From Deltaproteobacteria bacterium (lineage in GTDB: Bacteria > Desulfobacterota > Binatia > UBA1149 > JAJCZL01), in contig JAJCZL010000013.1 in assembly GCA_029262415.1 (NCBI GenBank), forward strand, positions 1-64,000: a stretch of DNA of 64,000 nucleotides, in the 5' to 3' direction. A model generated the notes under the pieces. It did no database searches, was not told where the DNA came from, and was given only the letters and a program-made list of their open reading frames with translations. How positions within the stretch are numbered: the first letter of the stretch is position 1; each line of letters opens with the position of its first letter. This document shows positions 35,195 through 44,018 of this stretch, piece by piece. The position numbers and the translations under genes are program-made.

Positions 35195-36192
35195 TCGGCG
35201 CGCGGTTCTTTCGCAGTCCGGCGCTTCACTTCCTCGTCATTGGCGCCCTCCTGTTCGCCGGTAGGGCCGCAAACGGGACACCCGCCGGACTGGCGCGTGT
35301 CCAGGCCGATCGCTCGCCGATCGTCATCGCACGGGTCGATCTGGAAGATCTGCGCCTCCGTCACGTTGAGACTACCGGCCGTGAGCCGGATGCAGCGGCC
35401 TTCCGATACATGATTGACCGCCTGGTCGAGGACGAGATCCTCTACCGCGAAGCGCTTGCGATGGGGCTGGACCGAGGCGACCAGACGGTGCGCTGGCGAC
35501 TCGTCGAGAAAATGGAGTACCTCAGTGAGAGCCGGGCGGGGCAGAGTGAGGACGAGATCGTCGACCGCGCGATCGTGATTGGACTGGTTCGCGAAGACCC
35601 GATCATTCGAGGGGTACTTATCCGCAAGTACGGCATGCTCGTACGGTTTGCAGCTCAGTACCAGCGACCGACGGCAGAGCAGTTACGTGATTACTACGTG
35701 CGTAACCGCGGGCTGTACGAAAACCCTCTTCGGGTTTCGTTCACGCACGTCTTTTTCAGCAAACAGCAACGTGGAGTCGAAAACGTCCGTGCCGACGCCG
35801 AAGCAGGCTTGGCGAGTCTGGTTGCGTCTGCCGCCGAACCCGGCGAGGCGATTCAATCGGGTGACGTCTTCCACATGGGGCACGAGTTCCACAACCAATC
35901 AGCCCAGGAGCTACAGCGGCTCTTCGGTCCACGATTTGCAGAGGAGATAGGCAAGCACGCAACCGCGGGTTGGACGGGGCCGATTCGCTCCAGCTTCGGC
36001 TACCACGTCGTGCTGATCAGCGGGCGTGTTGGTGGCGGTGCTCTCCCGCTCGACGCTGCAAAGTCGCGCATCGCAGAAGGAGTGAAGAACGAGCTCCGCG
36101 CGCGAGCGCTGCGCGAGAAAATCGAGGAACTGAAGAAAGCCTACAAAGTCGAGATCCAATGGGGAGATCTTGCCGCTGGGCGCGATGCGTAA
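35155..36192 (+). CDS. Parvulin-type (PpiC/SurA-like) peptidyl-prolyl isomerase
   Basis: A protein of up to 345 residues, anchored by one N-terminal helix (LHFLVIGALLFAG). A helical SurA-N-like part (residues 70-180) is followed by a parvulin domain: YYVRNRGLYENPLRVSFTHVFFS, GDVFHMGHEFHNQSAQEL, then GWTGPIRSSFGYHVVLI. The ATG at 35155 overlaps the preceding gene by 40 bases; no good later ATG exists before the membrane helix. It should assist folding of exported proteins. It sits between DUF3604 and HupE genes, a trio I recall from other Gram-negative genomes. Confidence 0.85.
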   Translation: MGVRRQEPQDTEVIGARFFRSPALHFLVIGALLFAGRAANGTPAGLARVQADRSPIVIARVDLEDLRLRHVETTGREPDAAAFRYMIDRLVEDEILYREALAMGLDRGDQTVRWRLVEKMEYLSESRAGQSEDEIVDRAIVIGLVREDPIIRGVLIRKYGMLVRFAAQYQRPTAEQLRDYYVRNRGLYENPLRVSFTHVFFSKQQRGVENVRADAEAGLASLVASAAEPGEAIQSGDVFHMGHEFHNQSAQELQRLFGPRFAEEIGKHATAGWTGPIRSSFGYHVVLISGRVGGGALPLDAAKSRIAEGVKNELRARALREKIEELKKAYKVEIQWGDLAAGRDA

Positions 36193-37189
36193 GAACGCCG
36201 TGCTGTTAGCGTTGATTGCCTTCAGCGTCGCTGTTGCGGGCCGCGCGTATGGACACCCGATGTCTCCCGCTTTGCTCGAACTCGTTGAGATCGAAGGCGG
36301 CGCCGTGCGCGTGACGTGGAGGCAGTCAATATTCAAACTACCGGGTACTGAGGACAAGAGACCGGTGCTCCCCGACCAATGCGTAGCCCTGCGTCCGGCC
36401 GACGTCGTCGAGGACACCGGTTCGATCACGGCAACCTGGCTGGTTGATTGTGGCGAGGAGGGGTTGATCGGCCGAACCTTTGCCGTGGAGGGTCTCGACG
36501 ACACCGCCAGTGATGCGCTTATCCGGGTGAGTTTGCGCGATGGGCGAACGGTGCGTGGCGTTGTCAGCGGTGGGAATCCGGCGTTCACAGTGCCCGAGCG
36601 AGAGTGGAGGCCCGCTGTTGCGTGGAGCTACGCGAAGCTCGGCTTCAAACACATCCTCGGCGGTGTCGACCACCTCCTTTTTGTGTTTGGGTTGCTGTTG
36701 TTGGTGAGCACCACTCGCATGCTCGTGACAACTATCACGTCTTTTACCGTCGGGCACAGCGTTACGTTGAGCCTTGCCATGCTTGGTCTTGCCAAAGTTC
36801 CCGCGGCACCGGTCGAAGTCTTGATCGCGTTGAGTGTCTTTGTGCTTGCCGTCGAATTGGCCGGCTCGCGTGCACGCGAGGTGACGCTTATGCGAAGATT
36901 CCCATGGGCAATGGCCGGGCTGTTCGGTTTGCTGCACGGTCTGGGGTTTGCCGGCGCGCTGCGTGGGGTTGGGCTGCCGGAGCACGAGATTCCGTTGTCC
37001 TTGTTCTCGTTCAACGGAGGGATCGAAGCCGGACAGCTGGTTTTCGTGTTCGCGATCCTAGCCGCGCGCGCGGCCTTCGCTTCGGTTCTAGAAGGCTTGC
37101 CTTGGTGGACGCGACAGGCGTCGGTTTACGCGATGGGTTCGCTCGCAGCGTTGTGGATCTTCGAACGAACGGCCGCGTTACTGCGTTGA
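36185..37189 (+). CDS. HupE/UreJ-family membrane protein
   Basis: A 334-residue inner-membrane protein. The signal peptide ends in RAYGHP. About 120 periplasmic beta-rich residues follow, then a HupE/UreJ-like domain of six or seven helices with KHILGGVDHLLFVFGLLLLV, TSFTVGHSVTLSLA and GLLHGLGFA, whose His and Asp residues are typical of metal (nickel) transporters. This extended form, with a periplasmic N-terminal domain, differs from the short HupE. The ATG at 36185 overlaps the parvulin stop by 8 bases, so it is translationally coupled. Confidence 0.88.
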   Translation: MRKNAVLLALIAFSVAVAGRAYGHPMSPALLELVEIEGGAVRVTWRQSIFKLPGTEDKRPVLPDQCVALRPADVVEDTGSITATWLVDCGEEGLIGRTFAVEGLDDTASDALIRVSLRDGRTVRGVVSGGNPAFTVPEREWRPAVAWSYAKLGFKHILGGVDHLLFVFGLLLLVSTTRMLVTTITSFTVGHSVTLSLAMLGLAKVPAAPVEVLIALSVFVLAVELAGSRAREVTLMRRFPWAMAGLFGLLHGLGFAGALRGVGLPEHEIPLSLFSFNGGIEAGQLVFVFAILAARAAFASVLEGLPWWTRQASVYAMGSLAALWIFERTAALLR

Positions 37190-37204
37190 AACCCATGGGG
37201 TGGT

Positions 37205-38524
37205 TTACGCGAGCCGGCGCCGGATCTCTTGCTCGGCCAGCCAGATGCGGTCTTGCCCCCATGTAGCGAACTCCGCATGTTCGTCGCCGGCGAGGACACG
37301 AAAGCTCGGGACCCCCCAGAGCCCAGCCGCGAACATCGCTTCGCGGTTGGCCTCGAACTCGGCGCGCCAGCTGTCGTCTGCGCGGCTTGCTTGCGCGTCC
37401 TCCCACACGAGTCCGGCCCGCTCGGTAATACGGCGCAGCCCGCGTTCAGTTCCTGCATCGATTCCCTCGGCAAAGACGCCGGTTGCAAAGGACAGTAGAT
37501 ACTCGGCTGTCTTGTCGTGCTCGCGCGCGAAGTTGTAGAGCGAGAAACCTCTTTCGATCGGCTCTCCGAGCGGATCGCTGAGCCTGCCGAACGCGATGCC
37601 CGCACGCTCGGCCTCGCGCTTGGTGTCGAACACGATGTAGAGACGCTTCGAAGTGGGGACCGTCATCCCGCGCATCACCATCGGGAGTACCGGGCGAATC
37701 CTGAGTTCTACGCCGTACCGTTCTGCCAAGTCGTAGACGCGCTCCATCGAGATGTAGGTGTAGGGGCTGCGCAGCGAGGGGAAGTATTCGAGGACGAGAT
37801 CCGCACCGCCGGTTGTGGCGATAGGTGTTAGGTCAGCACTCGGACACGGGACGATCGGTTCGGCGTCGGACGGATCGCGCGCTAAGCCAAGCTCGCGCAG
37901 TCTCTGTTCTAGGTAGCCCAGCCGATCGACACCCCAATACCATTCACCACCGTAGTAGAACATCGCGCCGGAGTAATGTCCGAGCTGCGTGCGAAGCGCG
38001 CTTCCTTCGGCAAGTGCGCCGCGCACCTCATCTTTTTGCGCGCAGGGCAGTCGCCGGCAGAACTCCTCCATCGCGGCGTGGTTGCGCGACCACAGGGCTT
38101 TGCCGATCTCGGCTGCGTGGCGGGTAAATGCCGCCGGCGCGACAGCTGTAAGCAGCCGTGCTGCGTCGTGGGCAAGCTCGGGTTCGGGTCGGTCTACATC
38201 GCGTGGGAAGTCGAGCCCATAGGCGGGCGCGATATCGGCGGCATCCTTGCGTGCGTACGCGGCGAGCAGGTCGCGGTCCGGGACCGAATCAGCCTCGCCT
38301 ACAAGGTGAGGCACGAGTTCGATCTCATAGCGCGAAACCAGCCGCTGCAGGGTCTGTGCCGCGAGGTGGCTGTAAGGATCCTCCACTTCGTGAAAGTAGA
38401 GCACTTGGTGCGGTCGGCCGCTTACTCGACGGCGCAACTCGGCGGCGCGTCGTCGGATATTGCGAAGCGCAGGGCTGGTGATTCCGGCGATGAGGAGTGG
38501 TGCGATGCGGCGGGCGATAGACAT
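37205..38524 (-). CDS. Tandem DsbA-fold (HCCA isomerase-like) protein
   Basis: A 439-residue protein made of two DsbA-like domains. The first starts near residue 40 with VLYFHEVEDPYSHLAAQTL. The second starts near 245 with LVLEYFPSLRSPYTYISMERV and runs to AAGLWGVPSFRVLAGD and WGQDRIWLAEQEI, the cis-Pro and C-terminal motifs of 2-hydroxychromene-2-carboxylate isomerases. Both starts have DPYS/SPYT in place of CxxC, so redox activity is unlikely; glutathione- or CoA-type isomerase chemistry is a better guess. Residues 1-35 are basic. The gene stands alone between hupE (convergent) and a DUF2062 gene. Confidence 0.82.
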   Translation of the reverse strand: MSIARRIAPLLIAGITSPALRNIRRRAAELRRRVSGRPHQVLYFHEVEDPYSHLAAQTLQRLVSRYEIELVPHLVGEADSVPDRDLLAAYARKDAADIAPAYGLDFPRDVDRPEPELAHDAARLLTAVAPAAFTRHAAEIGKALWSRNHAAMEEFCRRLPCAQKDEVRGALAEGSALRTQLGHYSGAMFYYGGEWYWGVDRLGYLEQRLRELGLARDPSDAEPIVPCPSADLTPIATTGGADLVLEYFPSLRSPYTYISMERVYDLAERYGVELRIRPVLPMVMRGMTVPTSKRLYIVFDTKREAERAGIAFGRLSDPLGEPIERGFSLYNFAREHDKTAEYLLSFATGVFAEGIDAGTERGLRRITERAGLVWEDAQASRADDSWRAEFEANREAMFAAGLWGVPSFRVLAGDEHAEFATWGQDRIWLAEQEIRRRLA

Positions 38525-38582
38525 GTGGCGCCCAGTCTAGCCGCACCGGGTCGGTTAAGCCCAGGGAGGTGTGCGAGGGGGG

Positions 38583-39260
38583 CTATGCGGGCGTGCCGGC
38601 GCGAAGAGCCGGGTCGTTGCCGGCGGTCTTGGCTATCGCCCGCGTGGCGGCGTGTTTCGCGCGCCGCTTGGCTGTGCGTACCACACGTCCGGATTTGCCG
38701 CGCCTTGCGCGGCGAACCAGTGCGATGGTGGCAGCGTAGCCGAGTGCGGCGCAAACGGCGCCTGCCACTGCTCCGCCGATCGTGAGCGGGACCAGGATGT
38801 CGGCTCCCATATGCATGATCGCCTGCAGCTGTGCGTCGAACTCCCAGACCTCATGCACGGCGACTTGGTCGGCGGCTCGGCTGACGGTGGCCCCGACGTC
38901 GCTCAAGGTCGGTCCAGGCCAGAATCCGATGCCGAGCGCGTAGGTGAATGCGAAGATCGGCGCGACGGTGAAAGGATTGGTAATCCACACGCCGAGGATC
39001 GCCACCGAACGGTTCGCGTTAAAAAGGGTTGCAAGGCAAGCCGCGATCGCGATTTGGAAACCGACGGTCGGCGTCAGAGCGACGAAGATCCCGACGGCGA
39101 CGCCACGGGCAATTTCTTGGGGAGATCCGCGCTGACGTACCAGCCATTCGAGTGCTGGGCGTAGGCGCTTCGGGAGCCAACGGCCACGTGTGCGCGTTTC
39201 GCGCAGGTGTGGCTGGGGTGCAATAGCGCGCGGAGCGGTCTGTTCGGGACTTGAGAGCAC
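38583..39260 (-). CDS. DUF2062-domain membrane protein
   Basis: A DUF2062 protein of about 225 residues from the GTG at 39260. The conserved block RGSPQEIARGVAVGIFVALTP is followed by FQIAIAACLATLFNANRSVAILGVWITNPFT in two helical pieces and an APIFAFTYALGIGF helix, then a last pair of helices and a very basic Lys/Arg tail. The family is found at the membrane near glycosyltransferases and phosphatases, with unknown function. The frame is open to 39536, but the extra N-terminus is Ser/Arg-rich without homology, so a shorter start is preferred. Confidence 0.82.
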   Translation of the reverse strand: MLSSPEQTAPRAIAPQPHLRETRTRGRWLPKRLRPALEWLVRQRGSPQEIARGVAVGIFVALTPTVGFQIAIAACLATLFNANRSVAILGVWITNPFTVAPIFAFTYALGIGFWPGPTLSDVGATVSRAADQVAVHEVWEFDAQLQAIMHMGADILVPLTIGGAVAGAVCAALGYAATIALVRRARRGKSGRVVRTAKRRAKHAATRAIAKTAGNDPALRAGTPA

Positions 39261-39333
39261 CGCTTTCAGGCTAACATACGGCCGCGCGGCGCGGCGGACT
39301 ATCAGCCCGCGGGAGCCCCGGGACAAGCGGCTG

Positions 39334-40482
39334 TTAGCGGAAGCGCGCCTCGACCTGGCAGAGTGCAGCACGCACCTGGTCGATTGCTTCCCAGCGGTCG
39401 GCCGCGGCTGTCCGCTGGGGCGACTCACCGGGGAACAGAGCCTTCGCGTACTCGCTGTTGACCGCCCAGCTGTGCTCGGGATTGAGCTCGCCGCGGGCTT
39501 GAAGGACGCGGACCGCAGCCGGGACTGGTGTGACAATCCCTATGACCCGGGCTTTCTCGTCAACCATCGGGCCGCCCGATCGTCCGGGCTCAATCGGCAC
39601 CGAGGTTTCCATGAGGCTTTTCTCGCCGGTCGGACCCGATGTGGCCTTGATCGCTCCGTAGGCGAACGCAGGCTCGCTGCCGAGGCTGGTAGCTGAAGCA
39701 AAGCTCAACGTGAAAACCGGATCTTCCGCTTTCAGTCGATTTTCCGACGAGAGAGCGAGGAACTCCGGGGTCGGTTGTGAAAGGCGCAGCATAGCGATGT
39801 CGACTCCGGGTAAGACGCGTTCCACCGTCGCATCGAGCGTGCTGCCGTCGGTGAAATGCACGCGTACGGCCGTTGCCCCGCCGACCGCACGATGACTTGT
39901 CAGGACTCGCCCCTCCGGATCGACGGCGAAGCACGAGCCGGTAATTTCGCCCCAGGGTTGTTCGGGCGCAGCTTCTACCGGGGTGCTAGCGGCGAACGCG
40001 CGGGAACCGGTTTCAGCGTCGAGGGGTTCTTCGCCGGCTCTGCTCTGTGTAACGAAGCTTGTGGCAGAGCCGGTCACCGGGTGTTTAGCTATCCGCCTCT
40101 CCAGCGCCGCGATCACCGAACGCGTCCAGTCGGGCGCTTCTTGACTCGTTACCCCCTTGCGCAGCGAGACAACCCACATGCGCATTGAGCCGTCGTCCTG
40201 CTCGCGGAAGTAAACGCCGATGCGTTCACCCCAACTCTTTTCGTTGATGCCGTTGTCGGCACCGACGAACCCTGCCTCGGGGTCGATCGTCATAACGTCG
40301 AGTCCCAGTTCTTCGAGCGCGGATGTGGCAATCTGAACGGCTTCGTCGCGATTGCCGACGAAGCTCAGCGCGTTGGGCTTTTCGACCGCAGGTTCCGGCA
40401 TGCTCGCGGGCGGCAGAGCCGTGCAGGTAGCTGCGAACGCGCAGATGAGGATTGCGAAAAGGAGGGTGCGTATATTGATCAC
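39334..40482 (-). CDS. Trypsin-like (HtrA-type fold) protein with displaced catalytic His
   Basis: A 382-residue exported protein from the GTG at 40482. The signal segment TLLFAILICAFAATCTALP contains a possible lipobox cysteine. Residues 30-130 form an extra alpha/beta domain. A serine-protease fold follows: GSCFAVDPEGRVLTSHRAVGG, VDIAMLRL (Asp) and IEPGRSGGPMV (Ser). HtrA-type enzymes have LTNNHVVxGA; here the same span reads LTSHRAVGGA, so the His is one place early and Arg occupies the catalytic position. Activity is therefore doubtful unless the loop shifts. There is no PDZ domain. Confidence 0.75.
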   Translation of the reverse strand: MINIRTLLFAILICAFAATCTALPPASMPEPAVEKPNALSFVGNRDEAVQIATSALEELGLDVMTIDPEAGFVGADNGINEKSWGERIGVYFREQDDGSMRMWVVSLRKGVTSQEAPDWTRSVIAALERRIAKHPVTGSATSFVTQSRAGEEPLDAETGSRAFAASTPVEAAPEQPWGEITGSCFAVDPEGRVLTSHRAVGGATAVRVHFTDGSTLDATVERVLPGVDIAMLRLSQPTPEFLALSSENRLKAEDPVFTLSFASATSLGSEPAFAYGAIKATSGPTGEKSLMETSVPIEPGRSGGPMVDEKARVIGIVTPVPAAVRVLQARGELNPEHSWAVNSEYAKALFPGESPQRTAAADRWEAIDQVRAALCQVEARFR

Positions 40483-40631
40483 GACAGGGTGGTAGATGTC
40501 AGATCTACAACTGTGCAACGCCCCATACTCCACTAACTTCGCATCCAGTACCAGCGGCCGGAACTCGATCGGGTGGGGAAATGCGAGCGCCTCGGCTGAT
40601 ACCCGGCAAAGCCGCAAGCAGATGAGCGGGA

Positions 40632-41354
40632 CTATGCGAGGTGGGAGAGAACGGCCGCGCCAATCAAGTCCTGGGTACGGGCCGCAGTGTCCGGGTCTTC
40701 GAACAGGCCCTGGTTCAATTCGATTTCGAGGCCGACGTAGCGCGGCGCGGGCAGCACCTTCTTAATCCGTGTTTGCAGTCCGTCCATCGTTCCCCGATAT
40801 GGGTAGTTCATGCGTACGCGTAGCCCGGTCGGCTGCAACGTCTCGCGCAAGACGGCCGCGCAGCGTGATTCCTCCTCACGGGAGGGGTGGTAGAGAAGCC
40901 CGACGTCGGCGTTGCGCTCGCTATTGCCGTCGAGTGAGTTGGTGAACGAATGCATGCTTAGGTGGATGCAGGTGCTATGGGTCTCCACGATCTGCTCGAC
41001 CGCCCGGTCGATGTCGGCGTGGTAGGGGCGGTGGTATAGCTCGATTCGCTGCGCGCGCTCTGCGCCGTCGATGGCTTGGTTTCCAGGGATATCGTATCCA
41101 TGGCTGTGTGCGACGATCAGGTCGCGGCTTTCCTCGCTGCGGTTGAGATCGACCAAGAGCCGAGAGTAGGCACCTTCGTAGTGCGGGCAGCCGAGCGTAC
41201 GTGCCAGCGCGCGCGCAGCCTGCGCCGCGCCGATGTCCCAGGCGATGTGGGATGCGAGGATGCCCGGCTCGAGTTTGAGCGTGCCGTAGCGTTCAGGCAG
41301 GCGGTTGCTGGCGTGCTCGCAGGAGACCAGAAACTGCTCACAGCGAAACTGCAT
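40632..41354 (-). CDS. N-formylglutamate amidohydrolase-like protein
   Basis: A 240-residue zinc hydrolase of the N-formylglutamate amidohydrolase family, which releases glutamate from its formyl derivative (histidine breakdown) or acts on related acyl-amino acids. Signatures include FLVSCEHASNRLPE at the start (metal-binding His), the DLNRSEES stretch, HSFTNSLDGN and VGLEIELNQ near the end. No hut genes are adjacent, so a role outside histidine use is possible. ATG at 41354. The upstream protein gene and this one are read in the same direction but 150 bases apart. Confidence 0.88.
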   Translation of the reverse strand: MQFRCEQFLVSCEHASNRLPERYGTLKLEPGILASHIAWDIGAAQAARALARTLGCPHYEGAYSRLLVDLNRSEESRDLIVAHSHGYDIPGNQAIDGAERAQRIELYHRPYHADIDRAVEQIVETHSTCIHLSMHSFTNSLDGNSERNADVGLLYHPSREEESRCAAVLRETLQPTGLRVRMNYPYRGTMDGLQTRIKKVLPAPRYVGLEIELNQGLFEDPDTAARTQDLIGAAVLSHLA

Positions 41355-41489
41355 CGCTCCAGCCTACTGGGAGAGGGAAACCAAATCACCCGTCACCGGT
41401 GAAAGTTATGCGCTCGCCGGTCGGGGCGGCGCTTCAGAGCGCGTGCGAGACCTCGGTCGGCGTGGTAGGCAAGCCCGAGGAGGCAACAC

Positions 41490-42326
41490 ATGGGAGTACT
41501 TGAAGGAAAGACAGCCGTCATAACCGGCGGGGCGAGCGGTATCGGTGCAAAGACGGCGCGCCGTTTTGTCGAGGAAGGCGGCAAGGTCGTCATCGCCGAC
41601 ATTTCGGACGAAGACGGTGGAAAGCTTGCCGAAGAGATCGGCGCGGCGGCATCCTATGTCCACACCGATGTTTGCAACGAGGCCGACGTGGCCTCCGTGT
41701 TGGCGCATGCCGTGTCGCATTTCGGTTCGCTCGATTGTCTCTTCAACAACGCGGGCTCTGCCGGCGTCGACGGGATGATTGAGGAGACGGATGCGAGAAA
41801 GATGGCCACTACGCTGTCGCTGCTGCTCGGGGCGGTGGTGTTCGGAATGAAGCACGCCGCCCCGATCATGAAACGGCAAAAAAGTGGATCTATCATCAGC
41901 ACCGCCTCGGTTGCGGGTATCGATACCGGTCGTGGCCCGCATGTCTACAGCGCTTGCAAGGCGGCGGTCATCCACCTGACGCGCTCGGTAGCGAAAGAGC
42001 TTGGTGAGTCGGGCGTGCGTGTCAATTGCATCTGTCCAGGCGGGATTGTTACGCCCATATTCGGCCGCCATCTAGGGCTTTCAGAGTATGAAATCCAGGA
42101 GAAGCTTCCGCTGGTCAGCGAGGTGCTCTGCAACGCGCAGCCGATTCGCCGTTCGGGGCAGCCCGACGACATCGCCAACGCCGCGGTGTGGCTTGCGAGC
42201 GACGCATCTTCATTCGTCAACGGCGAGGCGCTGGTCGTCGACGGCGGCATGACCCGCGGCCCGGGTTGGAGCGAGTCGCAGATGTTGATGGATACGTTTC
42301 GCGACATCCTCGGGGTGCAGGAGTGA
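41490..42326 (+). CDS. Short-chain dehydrogenase/reductase
   Basis: A 278-residue classical SDR. Motifs are TGGASGIGAKT (cofactor), the Asp of VVIADISDEDG that favours NAD over NADP, LFNNAGSAG, Ser in STASVAG, YSACKAA (Tyr, Lys) and VDGGMTRG. The family-wide style, with a 20-residue C-terminal extension, is like xanthoxin/levodione-type dehydrogenases. AGGAGG lies 5-10 bases before the ATG. Its stop directly abuts the stop of the convergent glnS gene. Confidence 0.92.
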   Translation: MGVLEGKTAVITGGASGIGAKTARRFVEEGGKVVIADISDEDGGKLAEEIGAAASYVHTDVCNEADVASVLAHAVSHFGSLDCLFNNAGSAGVDGMIEETDARKMATTLSLLLGAVVFGMKHAAPIMKRQKSGSIISTASVAGIDTGRGPHVYSACKAAVIHLTRSVAKELGESGVRVNCICPGGIVTPIFGRHLGLSEYEIQEKLPLVSEVLCNAQPIRRSGQPDDIANAAVWLASDASSFVNGEALVVDGGMTRGPGWSESQMLMDTFRDILGVQE

Positions 42327-44018
42327 TCAGCTGTTTTTGGCCTGGATTCTCGCCCAGGTGTCACGAAGCGTGACCGTGCGGTTCAGGATCAAAGCGTCTT
42401 CGGGGCTGTCGGGGTCGACGCAGAAGTATCCGAGCCGCTCGAATTGAAAACGGTCGCCCGGCGCGGCTGACGCAAGGCTCGGTTCCACCATGCACCCGCT
42501 ACGGATCTCGAGCGAGTCGGGGTTGAGGTTGGCGATGAAGTCTTTCCCTTCCGGTGCTTTCATCGGCGTGGGGGTGATGAACAGGCGATCGTAGAGGCGA
42601 ACCTCAGCTTCGATGGCGTCGCGCGCCGAAACCCAATGTAGTGTCGCCTTGACCTTGCGGCCGTCTGCGGCGTCGCCGCCTCGTGTGGCGGGGTCGTAGG
42701 TGCAGCGCAGTTCTAGGATTTGACCGGTATTCTCGTCCTTGATGACGTCGGTGCAGGTGATGAAGTATGCATAGCGCAGACGCACCTCACGGCCGGGCGC
42801 GAGCCGGAAGAACTTGCGCGGCGGGTCTTCCATGAAGTCGTCGCGCTCGATGAAGAGTTCGCGTGAGAAGGGGACCTTGCGGGTTCCCGCGCTCGGGTCT
42901 TCGGGATTGTTGACGGCGTCGAGTTCGTCAGTTACGTCCTCTGGGTAGTTCTCGATAACGACACGCAAGGGATCGAGAACAGCCATCACGCGTGGCGCAG
43001 TCCGGTTGAGTTCGTCGCGTACGGCGGTCTCGAGTTGCTCGATCTGCACGGTGGCGTGGTGACGTGCCAAGCCTACTTCGGTGCAAAACTTGCGGATCGC
43101 GTCTGCGGGGAAACCACGGCGGCGCATACCGGAGACCGTCGGCATGCGCGGGTCGTCCCAACTCTCGACGTGCTCTTCGGAGACTAAGCGGCGCAGTACG
43201 CGTTTGCTCATCACTGTGTAGGTGAGGTCGAGGCGCCCGAATTCGATCTGCTGAGGATGGCGCGGGGTTTCTAGTTCCTGGAGAACCCAGTCGTACAACG
43301 CTTTGTTGTCGGCGAACTCAAGGGTGCAAAGCGAGTGCGTGATGTTCTCTATCGAGTCGGATAGGCAGTGCGCGAAGTCATACATCGGATAGATGCACCA
43401 GCTATCGCCGGTTCGGTGATGATGGGAGAACTGGATCCGATACAGCACCGGGTCGCGCATTACGATCTTCGGCGAAGCCATGTCGATCTTGGCGCGTAGG
43501 GTACGGGTTCCGGCTGCGAATTCGCCGGCGCGCATGCGTATGAACAGGTCGAGGTTGTCTTCGACCGTTCGTTCTCTGGAGGGGCTGTCACGCCCCGCTT
43601 CTTTCAGCGTGCCGCGGAATTCGCGCAGTTGCTCGGCGTCGAGATCACAGACAAAAGCCTTTCCTTTCTTGATCAGTGCGACCGCGTATTTGTAGAGAAG
43701 CTCGTAGTAGTCGGAGGCGTAGTATTGGTGCTCTCCCCAGTCGAAGCCGAGCCAACGTATGTCTTCTTGAATCGATTCGACGTACTCGGTGTCTTCGGCT
43801 GCCGGGTTGGTATCGTCGAAGCGCAGGTGGCAGCGCCCGCCGTACTCCTTGGCGATACCGAAGTTTAGGCAGATCGATTTGGCGTGACCGATGTGCAAAT
43901 AGCCGTTGGGCTCAGGAGGGAAACGCGTTACGACCCGGCCGCCGTTCTTTCCTGTTGCCACGTCGCGTTCGACGATCGTGCGAATGAAGTCCTTACCCGA
44001 TGTGCTCGTCTCGCTCAC
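42327..44018 (-). CDS. glnS: Glutaminyl-tRNA synthetase
   Basis: A class I synthetase that charges tRNA-Gln. The 563-residue protein has the HIGH motif in PPEPNGYLHIGHAKS, RFDDTNP, the KMSKS counterpart VMSKR, and the C-terminal anticodon-binding beta-barrels (RDDFMEDPPRKFFRL, GEFAAGTRTLRAKIDM earlier in the catalytic part). The start is GTG at 44018 with GGAGA upstream; the extra open frame before it has no homology. Its presence means direct Gln-tRNA charging is available, not only the transamidation route. Confidence 0.97.
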   Translation of the reverse strand: MSETSTSGKDFIRTIVERDVATGKNGGRVVTRFPPEPNGYLHIGHAKSICLNFGIAKEYGGRCHLRFDDTNPAAEDTEYVESIQEDIRWLGFDWGEHQYYASDYYELLYKYAVALIKKGKAFVCDLDAEQLREFRGTLKEAGRDSPSRERTVEDNLDLFIRMRAGEFAAGTRTLRAKIDMASPKIVMRDPVLYRIQFSHHHRTGDSWCIYPMYDFAHCLSDSIENITHSLCTLEFADNKALYDWVLQELETPRHPQQIEFGRLDLTYTVMSKRVLRRLVSEEHVESWDDPRMPTVSGMRRRGFPADAIRKFCTEVGLARHHATVQIEQLETAVRDELNRTAPRVMAVLDPLRVVIENYPEDVTDELDAVNNPEDPSAGTRKVPFSRELFIERDDFMEDPPRKFFRLAPGREVRLRYAYFITCTDVIKDENTGQILELRCTYDPATRGGDAADGRKVKATLHWVSARDAIEAEVRLYDRLFITPTPMKAPEGKDFIANLNPDSLEIRSGCMVEPSLASAAPGDRFQFERLGYFCVDPDSPEDALILNRTVTLRDTWARIQAKNS

